Source of the DNA: PALSA-612 sp963791225
Lineage (GTDB): Bacteria > Actinomycetota > Thermoleophilia > Gaiellales > Gaiellaceae
Direction: 5' to 3'
Length of the DNA: 64,000 bases
Assembly (NCBI GenBank): GCA_963791225.1
Contig: CAWBRV010000003.1
Coordinates: 1,364,001 to 1,428,000 of the forward strand
Shown: positions 28,817 through 37,485 of the stretch, one piece after another
How positions within the stretch are numbered: position 1 is the first letter of the stretch
Layout: each line of letters opens with the position of its first letter
Translations under genes and position numbers: made by a program
Notes under the pieces: generated by a model
The model's database searches: none
Seen by the model: only the letters and a program-made list of their open reading frames with translations
Told to the model about the DNA's origin: nothing

Positions 28817-29518
28817 ATGTCGATGCTCGCGTCGTTCTTGCAGGTCGAGCCGGATCTCCTCGGCCGCATCCATGACGATCCCTCCCTCGTCGAGCGGCTG
28901 TTCGAGCCCGAGCTCCCGGGCGCGGGGTTCGACTCCGAGAAGATGCGCGCCCTGATCCTCGAGCGGGGGCCGCAGCTCCTCGCCGGCGCGATCGACCTGC
29001 ACCCGGCGCTGCGCGAGCAGATCGAGGAGCGCGTCGGCACGACGCAGGAGGCGCTGCGGACCGGCGCCGGCGGCGACGAGGTCTTCAGACTCATGCAGGA
29101 GCAGGTCGGAGAGCGCCCGCGGGGCGCGGTTCACGGTGCGCACGCCGAGCTCTCGCTCGACAAGGCCTGGCACGGTGTCCACTACCTCCTCTCCGGCTCG
29201 ACCGAGCCGACGGAGACGCCGCTCGGTCAGTGCGTCCTCGGCGGCACCGAGGTCGGCGAAGACTTCTCCGGCTACGGGCCGGCGCGGACGTTCGATCCGG
29301 CGCAGGTAGCGGGCGTGGCAAAGGCGCTCGCAGGTCCCGAGGCCGAGCGGAAGGCAGCCGACCGGTTCGACGCGGTGCGGATGACCGAGCTCCAGATCTA
29401 CCCGTTCGGGTGGGAGGAGGATGACCGCGACTGGCTGCTCGTCTCCTTCCGCGACCTCCGCGGCTTCTACGGCGACGCGGCCGCACAGGGGTGGGCCGCC
29501 GTCACCTGTCTCGTTTAG
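28817..29518 (+). CDS. DUF1877 (YfbM-like) protein
   Basis: A 233-residue soluble protein of the YfbM/DUF1877 family, with the diagnostic LSLDKAWHGVHYLLSGS near residue 115 and CVLGGTEVGEDFSGYGPAR near 139. The family is of unknown function; E. coli YfbM is dispensable. The N-terminal third is helical and charged. It is followed by a 210-bp gap holding a long imperfect palindrome. Confidence 0.85.
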   Translation: MSMLASFLQVEPDLLGRIHDDPSLVERLFEPELPGAGFDSEKMRALILERGPQLLAGAIDLHPALREQIEERVGTTQEALRTGAGGDEVFRLMQEQVGERPRGAVHGAHAELSLDKAWHGVHYLLSGSTEPTETPLGQCVLGGTEVGEDFSGYGPARTFDPAQVAGVAKALAGPEAERKAADRFDAVRMTELQIYPFGWEEDDRDWLLVSFRDLRGFYGDAAAQGWAAVTCLV

Positions 29519-29690
29519 AGACTTGACGCGAAATCCCGACGGGCCGGATGACGCCCCGTGCTCGGCGCCGGATCGGCGCGTCCGGTCGCGACACGTAGCG
29601 CTGCTACGCGCCGCGGGCCGGCCACGCCGCCCGGCTTGGCCCGGAGCGCCCCCGACGTCGCCGCAATTCCACATCAAGCCTCTAGACGCC
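29519..29690. repeat. long imperfect palindrome between genes
   Basis: The outer ends CTTGACGCGAAAT (about 29523) and ATTCCACATCAAG (about 29669) match as inverted repeats at 10 of 13 positions. The inner arms converge on a perfect 6-bp stem CGTAGC-GCT-GCTACG at 29594-29608, and parts in between also pair (GCGTCCGGTCGCGACACGTAGC against GCCGGCCC-GCGGCGCGTAGC on the other arm). So about 165 bases could fold as one long hairpin. It may be a small repeat element or a structured RNA. Confidence 0.45.
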
Positions 29691-29731
29691 CGGTCGCATC
29701 CGTCCGCGAGGGCGCCTAAACTGGCCGCGCA

Positions 29732-30403
29732 ATGGACGACGCGGCCGGCCGGATCGAGCGCCTCGAGGAGCTGCAGCAGGAGGCATCGGGCTGCACCCGC
29801 TGCCGACTCTCGGAGGGGCGCACACAGGTCGTCTTCGGCGTCGGAAACCCGGATGCCGACCTGATGTTCGTCGGCGAGGCGCCCGGCTTCCACGAGGACA
29901 AGCAGGGCTTTCCGTTCGTCGGCCAGGCGGGGAAGCTCCTCGACAAGCTCCTCGCCGGCATCGGCCTGACGCGGGCGGACGTCTACATCGCGAACGTCCT
30001 CAAGTGCCGCCCGCCCGGCAACCGCGACCCGATGCCGGACGAGATCGAGCAGTGCGAGGGCTACCTGTTCCGGCAGATCGAGTCGATCGAGCCCAAGCTG
30101 GTCGCGACGCTCGGCAACTTCGCCACCAAGCTCCTCTCCGGGAAGCCGCTCGGCATCACGCGCGTCCACGGCCAGGAGCAGGAGGTCACGCTCGGAGGCA
30201 ACCGCGTGCTCCTCTATCCGCTGTACCACCCGGCGGCGGCGCTCTACACGCCGAGGATGCTCGAGGTGCTCGAGGAGGACTTCGCGCGGATTCCGAAGCT
30301 GATCAGCCACGTACTGCTCGCACCCGAGCCCGGTCCCGTCCACGCCGAGCTCGCGCTTGCCGCACCCGTCGCCGAGCCCGCGGTCCAGCTCGGTCTCTTC
30401 TAG
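29732..30403 (+). CDS. type 4 uracil-DNA glycosylase
   Basis: A 223-residue UDG of family 4, which removes uracil from DNA and carries a [4Fe-4S] cluster. The four cluster cysteines are at residues 21, 24, 92 and 108. GEAPGFHEDKQGFPFVGQAG is the active-site motif, and LYHPAAAL is the second conserved block near residue 167. The C-terminal 25 residues are a variable tail. TAAACT 9 nt upstream of ATG suggests a near-leaderless start. With uvrA, uvrB and pcrA it adds base-excision repair to this window. Confidence 0.93.
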   Translation: MDDAAGRIERLEELQQEASGCTRCRLSEGRTQVVFGVGNPDADLMFVGEAPGFHEDKQGFPFVGQAGKLLDKLLAGIGLTRADVYIANVLKCRPPGNRDPMPDEIEQCEGYLFRQIESIEPKLVATLGNFATKLLSGKPLGITRVHGQEQEVTLGGNRVLLYPLYHPAAALYTPRMLEVLEEDFARIPKLISHVLLAPEPGPVHAELALAAPVAEPAVQLGLF

Positions 30404-30413
30404 CCCAGCTCTG

Positions 30414-31173
30414 CTCGACCACGTCCTCTGGATCGGCGGCGCCCCCGGGTCGGGGAAGACGACCGCCGCGAGCCTGCTCGCACGCCGCAACGACCTGCGC
30501 GCGTACCACGTAGACGCGCGCGTATGCGCATGCGGCGCGATCGCGCGGCTCGACGATGCGACGCCTGAACTCGCTGCCCGCGGACGAGCGGTTCGGAAAG
30601 CCGCCCGACGTTCTCGTCCAGCAGTTCCTCGCCTACGCACGCGAGCAGTTCGAGCTCGTGGTCGAGGACCTGTGCGCGTTTCCGGCCTCGCCGCCGATCG
30701 TCGCCGAGGGGCCGCAGCTCCTGCCTGACCTGGCAGGCCCGGCCGCGGTCTTCCTCGTGCCGACCGAGGACTTCCAGCGCGCAGCGCTTGCACGCCGGCA
30801 TCCCGGCCGCGGGGCGGACATCGTCGAGCGTGACGTCCTTCTCGCGAGCACCATCTGCGAGCAGGCCGGCGAGCTCGGGCGGAGAGTGATCGACGTCGAC
30901 GGCTCGCTCGGCGCCGAGGCTCTCGTCGAGCTGCTCGAGTCGCTCTTTGCCCCGATCCTCGCGACACCCCGCCCGGCGCTGGACCTCAGAACGCTAGGGC
31001 GCGAGGAGAACCAGGCCGTGCACGAGAACCTCGTCGCTGCGGGCGGGACGAGCTACCTGTTCGCGTGCGAGTGCAGCAGGAGCGGCTGCACGGAGCGGGT
31101 CGAGCTTTCTGACCGAGTTCGCGCGACTCGAGCGGGTCGTCGCGCCTGCTCACCGCGCTAGCGTCCGGTCATG
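30414..31173 (+). pseudogene. frameshifted P-loop kinase-like gene
   Basis: Three frames must be joined to read one protein. The first piece has VLWIGGAPGSGKTTAASLLARR (Walker A) and LRAYHVDAR. Then between about 30520 and 30560 the reading alternates between frames (AYAHAA, then LDDATPEL, then NSLPADERF). It continues in one frame with LVQQFLAYAREQFELVVEDL and LVPTEDFQRAAL. Near 31112 an extra T in a TTT run forces another shift to LTEFARLERVVAP, ending TGA at 31173. No ATG or GTG precedes the Walker A piece. The family resembles small P-loop nucleotide kinases that phosphorylate small molecules. Real decay is likely in the first part; the TTT break could be a sequencing error. The tail overlaps the tsaE start. 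Confidence 0.6.
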
Positions 31174-31602
31174 ATCGAGATCGTCAGCGCGTCGCCTGTC
31201 GGGACCGAGGAGATTGCGGCGCGGCTCGCGGCGCGGCTCGTTCCCGGCGACGTCGTGTACGTCTCGGGCGAGCTCGGGTCGGGCAAGACGACGTTCGTCC
31301 GCGGCGCGTGCCGCGCGCTCGGCGTCGAGGTCCCCGTGACGAGCCCGACGTACACGATCGGCCATCGCTACGGCGGGGTCTCGCACCTCGACCTGTACCG
31401 CTTCGAGCAGCTCTCGGACGCCGACTGGGGCGCACTCGAGCCCTACTTCGAGGACGCGGTCGTCTTCGTCGAATGGCCCGAGCGTGCGGCCGGGCGCCTG
31501 CCGCCGCCGCGCCTGAGCGTCGAGCTCGCCCACGTGGATGCCGAGCGGCGTGCGATCCGGCTCGCCGGCGGCGATCCGGTCCTGCTCGCGGGGCTACTCT
31601 GA
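31171..31602 (+). CDS. tsaE: tRNA t6A synthesis ATPase TsaE
   Basis: A 143-residue ATPase needed with TsaB and TsaD to put threonylcarbamoyl on A37 of ANN-decoding tRNAs. It shows Walker A GELGSGKTT near residue 33, SPTYTIGHRYGG near 60, HLDLYRF near 73 and a late VEWPERA near 99, all typical. TAGCGT at 31159-31164 is 6 nt before the ATG, so a promoter may start here. It leads the run tsaE-tsaB-rimI-tsaD. Confidence 0.95.
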   Translation: MIEIVSASPVGTEEIAARLAARLVPGDVVYVSGELGSGKTTFVRGACRALGVEVPVTSPTYTIGHRYGGVSHLDLYRFEQLSDADWGALEPYFEDAVVFVEWPERAAGRLPPPRLSVELAHVDAERRAIRLAGGDPVLLAGLL

Positions 31603-31607
31603 GGCGC

Positions 31608-32213
31608 ATGCGGAGCGGGCTCGTCCTCGCCTTTGACACGGCGACCCCGGTCGCGACCTCGGCGCTCGTACTCGACGGCGAGCTGCTCGGCGAGCGGGCG
31701 TCCCGCGCCGCCGCGGTGCTCGCCGACGCCGACGAGCTGCTTCGCGAGGCCGGCTTCGGCCCCCGCGACCTCGGGGGGCTCGTCGTCGGCACCGGGCCGG
31801 GGAGCTTCACCGGCATCCGCATCGGGCTCGCGGCCGCGCGCGGGCTCGCGCTTGCGCTCGAACTGCCTGTTGCCGGCGTCTCGACGCTCGACGCACTGGC
31901 CGCCGGCCTGCCCGGGGCGCGGCCCGTCATCGACGCGCGCCGCCGCGAGGTGTTCGTGCTCCGGGACGGTATGCCCGTCGCCTGCCGCCCGGTCGAGCTC
32001 GACCTCGAGCCCGGCACGGTGCTCGTAGGGGACGGAGCAGTGCGCTATCGCCCGGAGCTCGAGGCCGCCGGCGCCGAGATCCCGCCCGACCGCGATCTCG
32101 TCCACCTCCCGCGAGCAAGCTTGCATGCCGCGCTCGCCCGCGACTTCGGCGACGCCGACCTCGTCGAGCCCATCTACGTTCGCCTTCCCGACGCGGAGAG
32201 GACGGCCGCATGA
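31608..32213 (+). CDS. tsaB: tRNA t6A synthesis protein TsaB
   Basis: A 201-residue TsaB (YeaZ), the ASKHA-fold partner that forms the platform for TsaD. Visible motifs are LAFDTATPVATSAL (residues 6-19), VGTGPGSFTGIRIG near 60 and the IDARRREV loop near 105. The catalytic residues of the ASKHA fold are incomplete, as always in TsaB. The ATG at 31608 lies 5 nt after the tsaE stop; TACTCT 7 nt upstream may be an internal leaderless promoter. It overlaps rimI by 4 nt (ATGA). Confidence 0.93.
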   Translation: MRSGLVLAFDTATPVATSALVLDGELLGERASRAAAVLADADELLREAGFGPRDLGGLVVGTGPGSFTGIRIGLAAARGLALALELPVAGVSTLDALAAGLPGARPVIDARRREVFVLRDGMPVACRPVELDLEPGTVLVGDGAVRYRPELEAAGAEIPPDRDLVHLPRASLHAALARDFGDADLVEPIYVRLPDAERTAA

Positions 32214-32671
32214 GCACGACACGCGGCCTCGACATCCAGCGGCTCGACCTCGACGACGTGACCGCCATCGAGGAGATCGAGCAGCGCTCGATGCCCGCGC
32301 CCTGGTCGCGGATGATGTTCGTCAGCGAGATCGTCAAGCCGACGTCGGTCTGCCTGGGCGCCTTCGTCGACGACGCCCTTGTCGCCTACGTGATCGTCTC
32401 CCGCTACGTCGACGCCTGGCACGTGATGAACCTCGTCGTCGCGCCGGAGTACCGCCGGCAGGGGATCGCCACGCGGCTGCTCCTGTCCCTGTTCGACCAG
32501 GTCGGCGAGGAGAACACCCGCGGCTTCACGCTCGAGGTGCGGGTCTCGAACGACGCGGCGATCGAGCTGTACGAGACCATCGGTTTCCGCGGCCAGGGCA
32601 TCCGGCGCGGCTACTACACGGACAACCGCGAGGACGCGCTGATCATGTGGAGGGATCCGCTCGAGCCGTGA
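32210..32671 (+). CDS. rimI: ribosomal protein bS18 N-acetyltransferase RimI
   Basis: A 153-residue GNAT enzyme acetylating the N-terminus of ribosomal protein S18 (and possibly others). The acetyl-CoA loop is VVAPEYRRQGIATRLL near residue 75. LEVRVSNDAAIELYETIGF near 107 is the RimI-specific motif and contains the catalytic region, and RRGYY follows. It overlaps tsaB by 4 nt and tsaD by 4 nt, the usual order in many bacteria. Confidence 0.93.
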   Translation: MSTTRGLDIQRLDLDDVTAIEEIEQRSMPAPWSRMMFVSEIVKPTSVCLGAFVDDALVAYVIVSRYVDAWHVMNLVVAPEYRRQGIATRLLLSLFDQVGEENTRGFTLEVRVSNDAAIELYETIGFRGQGIRRGYYTDNREDALIMWRDPLEP

Positions 32672-33630
32672 TTCTCGGGCTCGAGACCTCGTGCGACGAG
32701 ACAGCGGCGGCGGTCGTCACCACGGAGGGCGAGATCCGCTCGAACGTCGTCGCGTCGCAGGCCGCGCTGCACGCGCGCTTCGGCGGCGTCGTGCCGGAGG
32801 TCGCGTCCCGGCGGCATCTCGAGCTCGTCGCGCCTGTCGTCCGTGAGGCGCTCGGCGAGGCAGGCGCGACGCTCGAGGACGTCGGACTCGTGGCCGTCAC
32901 GGCAGGCCCCGGTCTGATCGGCGCACTCCTCGTCGGCCTGTCCGCGGCCAAGGCGCTGGCGTGGGGGAGGGGCCTGCCGCTCGCGCCGGTCGACCATCTG
33001 CACGGGCACGTCGCCTCGCTCTACCTCCAGCCGGAGCCGCTCGAGCCGCCCTTCCTCTGCCTGCTAGCGACCGGCGGCCATACCCTGCTCCTCGATGTGC
33101 GCGACCACAGCGGCTATCGCACGATGGGGACGACGATCGACGACGCCGCCGGCGAGGCGTTCGACAAGGGCGCACGCCTGCTCGGCCTCGGCTACCCGGG
33201 CGGCGCCGCGCTCGACCGGCTGGCCGCGGACGGCGACGCGGAGGCGTTCGACTTCCCCGTCGCGCGGCTCGACGGCCTCGACTTCTCCTTCTCCGGTGTG
33301 AAGACGGCGCTGCTCTATGCGGTCCGCGCGCTGACGGCGGGCGAGCTCGAGTCGAACCGCGCCGACCTGGCCGCGAGCTACCAGCGCGCGATCGTCCGCG
33401 CCCTCGTCGACCGCGCGCGGCAGGCGGCCGGGCAGCTCGGGCACGACCGGATTGCCGTCGTCGGCGGCGTGGCGGCGAACTCGGAGCTCCGCGCCTCGCT
33501 CCCGGAGGCAACGCTCGCGCCGCTCGAGCTGTGCACCGACAACGCGGCGATGATCGCCTCGGCGGCGCGCTTCGTCGAGCCGCTGGCACCGCCCGCCTAC
33601 CTCGACCTCGACGCGCATGCGGCTGCGTAG
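32668..33630 (+). CDS. tsaD: tRNA threonylcarbamoyladenosine transferase TsaD
   Basis: A 320-residue catalytic subunit of the t6A complex. The N-terminal ILGLETSCDETAAAVV is diagnostic. Metal-binding histidines are in HLHGHVASLY (near residue 110), and SFSGVKTAL and VVGGVAANSELR (near 268) bind ATP. The start is GTG at 32668, overlapping the rimI stop (GTGA). The last 14 nt overlap the start of the subtilase gene. An expected late Asp (CTDNAAM near 291) is present. Confidence 0.96.
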   Translation: MILGLETSCDETAAAVVTTEGEIRSNVVASQAALHARFGGVVPEVASRRHLELVAPVVREALGEAGATLEDVGLVAVTAGPGLIGALLVGLSAAKALAWGRGLPLAPVDHLHGHVASLYLQPEPLEPPFLCLLATGGHTLLLDVRDHSGYRTMGTTIDDAAGEAFDKGARLLGLGYPGGAALDRLAADGDAEAFDFPVARLDGLDFSFSGVKTALLYAVRALTAGELESNRADLAASYQRAIVRALVDRARQAAGQLGHDRIAVVGGVAANSELRASLPEATLAPLELCTDNAAMIASAARFVEPLAPPAYLDLDAHAAA

Positions 33631-36115
33631 CCTCGCGCCCGCCGCCGTCCTGCTCACCGGCGCCGTCGTCGCAGCCGCCGTCGTCGCGTCGGGGGGCCAG
33701 GCTTCGAAGCAACGATCCCCGGCGACCACGGTCGAGAGCTGGCAGGGCCTCGTCGGCAGTGCCCGCTCGCCGGTCGCGCTCGGCCAGCGCATGATCGTCG
33801 TGATGAAGGCGCCGTCGCTCGCGCAGCGCGTGCACGAGGCGGGCGGCGTCGCGAGCGACGAGCAGGAGCGTCGCTGGACGGCGCAGGCGCTGTCGGCACA
33901 GCAGGACGTGCTGCTCAAGCTCGACACGAAAGGGATCTTCATCAAGCCGGAGCTCCGCTTCACCCGCGTGCTCGACGGGTTTTCCGCCACCCTCGAGGCA
34001 AGCACGGTGCCCGTGCTCGAGCGGATGCCGCAGATCGCGGGCGTCTACCGCGTCCGCGCCGCGTATCCCGCGAGCGTCACGTCGAGCCCGCTGCGGGCGG
34101 CCGCCGCGAGTTCCGGCCTCGGCTCGATCCGCTCCTCGCTCGTCGGCCTCGACGGAAGCGGCATCCTCGTCGCGCTCCTCGACACGGGTGTTGACGTCGA
34201 CGCTCCGTATCTGCACGGCCACGTGCTGACGGGGCTGGACGTGGCCGGCGGCGCCATCGACGCGAGGCCGCGACGAGGACCGGGCGGCTCGGTCGAGCGG
34301 CACGGGACGGAGATGGCCGGCGTCGTTGTCGGTGCCGGGAGGTCGGGGATCTCGGGCGTCGCGCCCGGCGCGACCGTGCTGCCGATCCGCGTCGGCGGCT
34401 GGCAGCAGGACGCCTCCGGCCGCTTCGCGCTCTTCGCCCGGACGGACCAGATCCTCGCGGGACTCGACCGGGCCGTCGATCCCGACGGCAACGGCGACGC
34501 CCACGACGCAGCGCGCATCGCGCTCGTGCCGCTCGCGGAGCCGTTCGGCTCCTTCGAGGACGGACCGCTCGCGCGCGCGGCCGCAGGCGCGGCGGCCCTG
34601 GACATGCTCGTCGTGACGCCGGCCGGAAACGACGGCCCGGCAGGACCCGCGTTCGGGAGCCTGTCCGGGCCCGGCGGCGCGCCCGCGGCGCTGACGGTCG
34701 CGGCCGCGGACCTCCGCCGGCGCACGCTCGTCGCCCGCGTCGTCGTCCGAGACGGCCTCCACGTGCTGCTGAACCGCGACGTGCCGGTGCTGGGCGCGGT
34801 CGGGCCGAGGCGATCGACGTCGCTGGGCGTCGTCGCAGTTCCGCACCTCTTCACGCACGGCGGCCTCAGCAAGGTCGCGGACCGCGCGGTGCTGCTGGCA
34901 GCCGGGACCGACCCGAACGCGGCTGCGGTCGCAGCGGCCGCCGCCGGCGCGTCGATCGTGCTCCTCGGCGGCACGGGACTACCGGCCGGAGCACTCGGCC
35001 GTGGCGCGGCGCTCGGCATCCCGGTGCTCGGCGTTCCCGAAGCGCTGCTGGAACGCGCCCGGTCGGACGCGGGACTCGTGCTCTCCGTCGGCCCCGCACA
35101 CGAGACGGCCGGCAACGGCAGCCCGCGCATCGCCGGGTTCTCGTCGTGGGGGCTGGGCTTCGGCGGACACCTGAAGCCGGAGGTCGCAGGCCCCGGCGTC
35201 GGCGTCGTGACCGTCGACCCCGGGGTCGCCCCGGATCACTCGTCACACTTCGTGGTCGTGGACGGCGCGAGCGTCGCCGCCGCGGCGGCAGCGGGTGAGG
35301 CGGCGATCGTCGCTCACGCCCGGCCCGGCCTGACGGCCGACGAGCTCAAGAGCGCGCTCACGGGCACCGCGGATCGCCTGACGGGTGCGCCGGTGTTCGC
35401 GCAGGGCAACGGCCTGCTCGACATCGGTGCCGCCGCCGGCGCAGAGCTCGTCACCGAGCCGTCGACGATTGCCTTCGCCCGCGCGAGCGGCCCCGGCTGG
35501 GCGGCGACGCGAACGGTCGCCCTGCGCAACGTCTCGACCCGCTGGCTGCGCGTCTACCTCGGTGTCGCGGCGCACGACCCCGCGCTCGCGGCGGACGTCG
35601 AGCCCCGGAAGCTCACTCTCGGGCCAGGCCAGGCGACCGACGTGCAGGTCGCCGTGAAGCTCGCCCGAAAGACGCCTGCGAGCGTGCTGGCGGGCGTGCT
35701 GACCGTCGCGCCCCTGACGGGGACCCGCCTGCGCGTCCCGTTTGCGGTCGTGACCGCGCCGGTCGCGCCCGCGCTGATCGGATCCGTCCAGCTTTCCACC
35801 CGAGCGTTCAAGCCCTCGGACGTCTCGCCCGCGATCGTGCTCGTCCAGCTCGGCCGGGTCGGGACGCGCGAGGCCGGGCTCTCGATCGAGCCCGTGCTGC
35901 GGCTCGACATCCGCCTCCGCAGCCGCGCCGGCAAGGATCTCGGACTGCTTTCGAGGCTCCGCGACCTGCTGCCCGGGCGGTACGCGTTCGGCCTCACCGG
36001 GCGCGGTCCGGACGGCGGTGTCCTGCCCCCCGGGCGCTACTCGCTCGCGCTGCGAGCCTTCCCGGCAGCCGGCGGCCCTCCTGTGACGAGATCAGTGGAT
36101 TTCACGATCCGGTAG
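33617..36115 (+). CDS. secreted subtilisin-like (S8) serine protease
   Basis: An 832-residue exported protein: a signal peptide to about residue 29, a propeptide-like region (residues about 50-150, RMIVVMKAPSL) and an S8 catalytic domain. The catalytic Asp is in ALLDTGVDVDAPYL near 193, His in RHGTEMAGV near 229 and the oxyanion Asn in PAGNDGPAG near 337. The Ser is in VDGASVAAAAAAG near 553, where the usual GTSMAAP has become GASVAAA, so activity may be altered. A PA-like insert lies between (about 380-500), and the C-terminal 270 residues are beta-rich. It overlaps tsaD by 14 nt, so it is translated from the same mRNA although unrelated in function. Confidence 0.85.
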   Translation: MRLRSLAPAAVLLTGAVVAAAVVASGGQASKQRSPATTVESWQGLVGSARSPVALGQRMIVVMKAPSLAQRVHEAGGVASDEQERRWTAQALSAQQDVLLKLDTKGIFIKPELRFTRVLDGFSATLEASTVPVLERMPQIAGVYRVRAAYPASVTSSPLRAAAASSGLGSIRSSLVGLDGSGILVALLDTGVDVDAPYLHGHVLTGLDVAGGAIDARPRRGPGGSVERHGTEMAGVVVGAGRSGISGVAPGATVLPIRVGGWQQDASGRFALFARTDQILAGLDRAVDPDGNGDAHDAARIALVPLAEPFGSFEDGPLARAAAGAAALDMLVVTPAGNDGPAGPAFGSLSGPGGAPAALTVAAADLRRRTLVARVVVRDGLHVLLNRDVPVLGAVGPRRSTSLGVVAVPHLFTHGGLSKVADRAVLLAAGTDPNAAAVAAAAAGASIVLLGGTGLPAGALGRGAALGIPVLGVPEALLERARSDAGLVLSVGPAHETAGNGSPRIAGFSSWGLGFGGHLKPEVAGPGVGVVTVDPGVAPDHSSHFVVVDGASVAAAAAAGEAAIVAHARPGLTADELKSALTGTADRLTGAPVFAQGNGLLDIGAAAGAELVTEPSTIAFARASGPGWAATRTVALRNVSTRWLRVYLGVAAHDPALAADVEPRKLTLGPGQATDVQVAVKLARKTPASVLAGVLTVAPLTGTRLRVPFAVVTAPVAPALIGSVQLSTRAFKPSDVSPAIVLVQLGRVGTREAGLSIEPVLRLDIRLRSRAGKDLGLLSRLRDLLPGRYAFGLTGRGPDGGVLPPGRYSLALRAFPAAGGPPVTRSVDFTIR

Positions 36116-36152
36116 CGGGTTTCCCCCGTCGAATACCGTCTATGCACGGGCG

Positions 36153-36158
36153 TATACT
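36153..36158 (+). promoter_or_regulatory. -10 element of glutamate dehydrogenase promoter
   Basis: TATACT sits inside the short inverted repeat GGCG-TATACT-CGCC. The start codon is at 36211, preceded by AAGGAGAACGAG, so this is one of the few genes here with a leader of about 45 nt and a Shine-Dalgarno site. The flanking GGCG/CGCC arms could bind a regulator. No convincing -35 box is seen. Confidence 0.45.
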
Positions 36159-36210
36159 CGCCTCACTTCACCGGATTCTCAGGTGGCATCAGACGACCAA
36201 GGAGAACGAG

Positions 36211-37485
36211 GTGGCTACAACCGATTCGACGATCTCGCACCTCCGCGAGAACCCGTTTGACATCGCCCGCCAGCAACTTCAGCTCGTCGGTCAGACGTTC
36301 AACATCGACCCGAACCTGATCTGCGTGCTGCAGGAGTGCAAGAAGGCGGTCGAGGTCTCGATCCCGATCTCGATGGACGACGGCTCGATCAGGGCGTTCA
36401 CGGGCTTTCGCGTCCAGCACAACATCGCCCGCGGCCCGTCCAAAGGCGGCATCCGGTATCACCCCGACGTCACGCTCGACGAGGTCAAGGCCCTGTCGAT
36501 GTGGATGACGTGGAAGTGCTCGCTCATGAACATCCCGTTCGGGGGTGCCAAGGGCGGCGTGGTCTGCAATCCCAAGCAGATGTCCGTCCGCGAGCTCGAG
36601 CGCATGACGCGGCGCTTCACGTCGGAGATCATCACGGTCATCGGTCCGGAGAAGGACATCCCGGCCCCCGACGTCGGTACGAGCGGCCGCGAGATGGCCT
36701 GGATCTTCGACACCTACTCGATGAACAAGGGCCATTCCGTCCTCGGCGTCGTGACGGGCAAGCCGCTGACCGTCGGCGGCTCGCTGGGGCGGCTCGAGGC
36801 GACCTCCCGCGGCGGGCTCTACTGCCTGATCGAGGCGTGGAAGAAGCTCGGTATGACGGCGGCCGGCCAGCGCGTTGCGATCCAGGGCTTCGGCAACGTC
36901 GGCAGCTTCCTCGCGCAGTTCCTGCACGAAGAGGGTGCCGTCGTGATCGCGATCTCCGACTCGGGCGGCGGTCTCTACAACCCGAAGGGGATCGACGTTC
37001 CGGCCGCACTCGCGTTCAAGCAGGAGACAGGCGTGCTCCGCGGCTTCCGCGGCGCCGACGCGATCTCGAACGAGGAGCTGATCCTGCTCGACTGCGACGT
37101 GCTCGCGCCCTGCGCGCTCGAGCAGGTGATCACCGCCGACAACGCCGCAAAGGTGAAGGCGAAGATCATCGTCGAGGGCGCCAACGGGCCGACGACACCG
37201 GCTGCGGACGACATCCTCGAGGAGATGGGCGTGCTGATGCTGCCGGACGTGCTGGCGAACGCCGGCGGCGTCGTCGTCTCGTACTTCGAGTGGGTCCAGG
37301 GGTTGCAGGAGTACTTCTGGAAGGAGGACGAGGTCAACCAGAAGCTCCGCGACATCGTCTGCCGGGCCTTCGAGGAGACCTGGGCGCTGCGCGAGCAGCG
37401 GCAGACGAGCATGCGCATGGCCGCCTACGGCGCCGCGGTGATGCGCGTCGCCGAGGCAACGACCACGCGCGGGCTCTATCCCTAA
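36211..37485 (+). CDS. Glu/Leu/Phe/Val dehydrogenase, glutamate dehydrogenase type
   Basis: A 424-residue hexameric-type glutamate dehydrogenase, interconverting glutamate and 2-oxoglutarate with NAD(P). Substrate-binding residues lie in GFRVQHNIARGPSKGGIRYH (near residue 65) and WMTWKCSLMNIPFGGAKGG (near 97). The catalytic Asp is in PAPDVGTSGREMAWIFD near 152. The Rossmann loop GFGNVGS is near 228. The GTG at 36211 is chosen over an upstream ATG at 36142 because AAGGAG is perfectly spaced before it and the N-terminus fits the family. Length is normal. Confidence 0.93.
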   Translation: MATTDSTISHLRENPFDIARQQLQLVGQTFNIDPNLICVLQECKKAVEVSIPISMDDGSIRAFTGFRVQHNIARGPSKGGIRYHPDVTLDEVKALSMWMTWKCSLMNIPFGGAKGGVVCNPKQMSVRELERMTRRFTSEIITVIGPEKDIPAPDVGTSGREMAWIFDTYSMNKGHSVLGVVTGKPLTVGGSLGRLEATSRGGLYCLIEAWKKLGMTAAGQRVAIQGFGNVGSFLAQFLHEEGAVVIAISDSGGGLYNPKGIDVPAALAFKQETGVLRGFRGADAISNEELILLDCDVLAPCALEQVITADNAAKVKAKIIVEGANGPTTPAADDILEEMGVLMLPDVLANAGGVVVSYFEWVQGLQEYFWKEDEVNQKLRDIVCRAFEETWALREQRQTSMRMAAYGAAVMRVAEATTTRGLYP

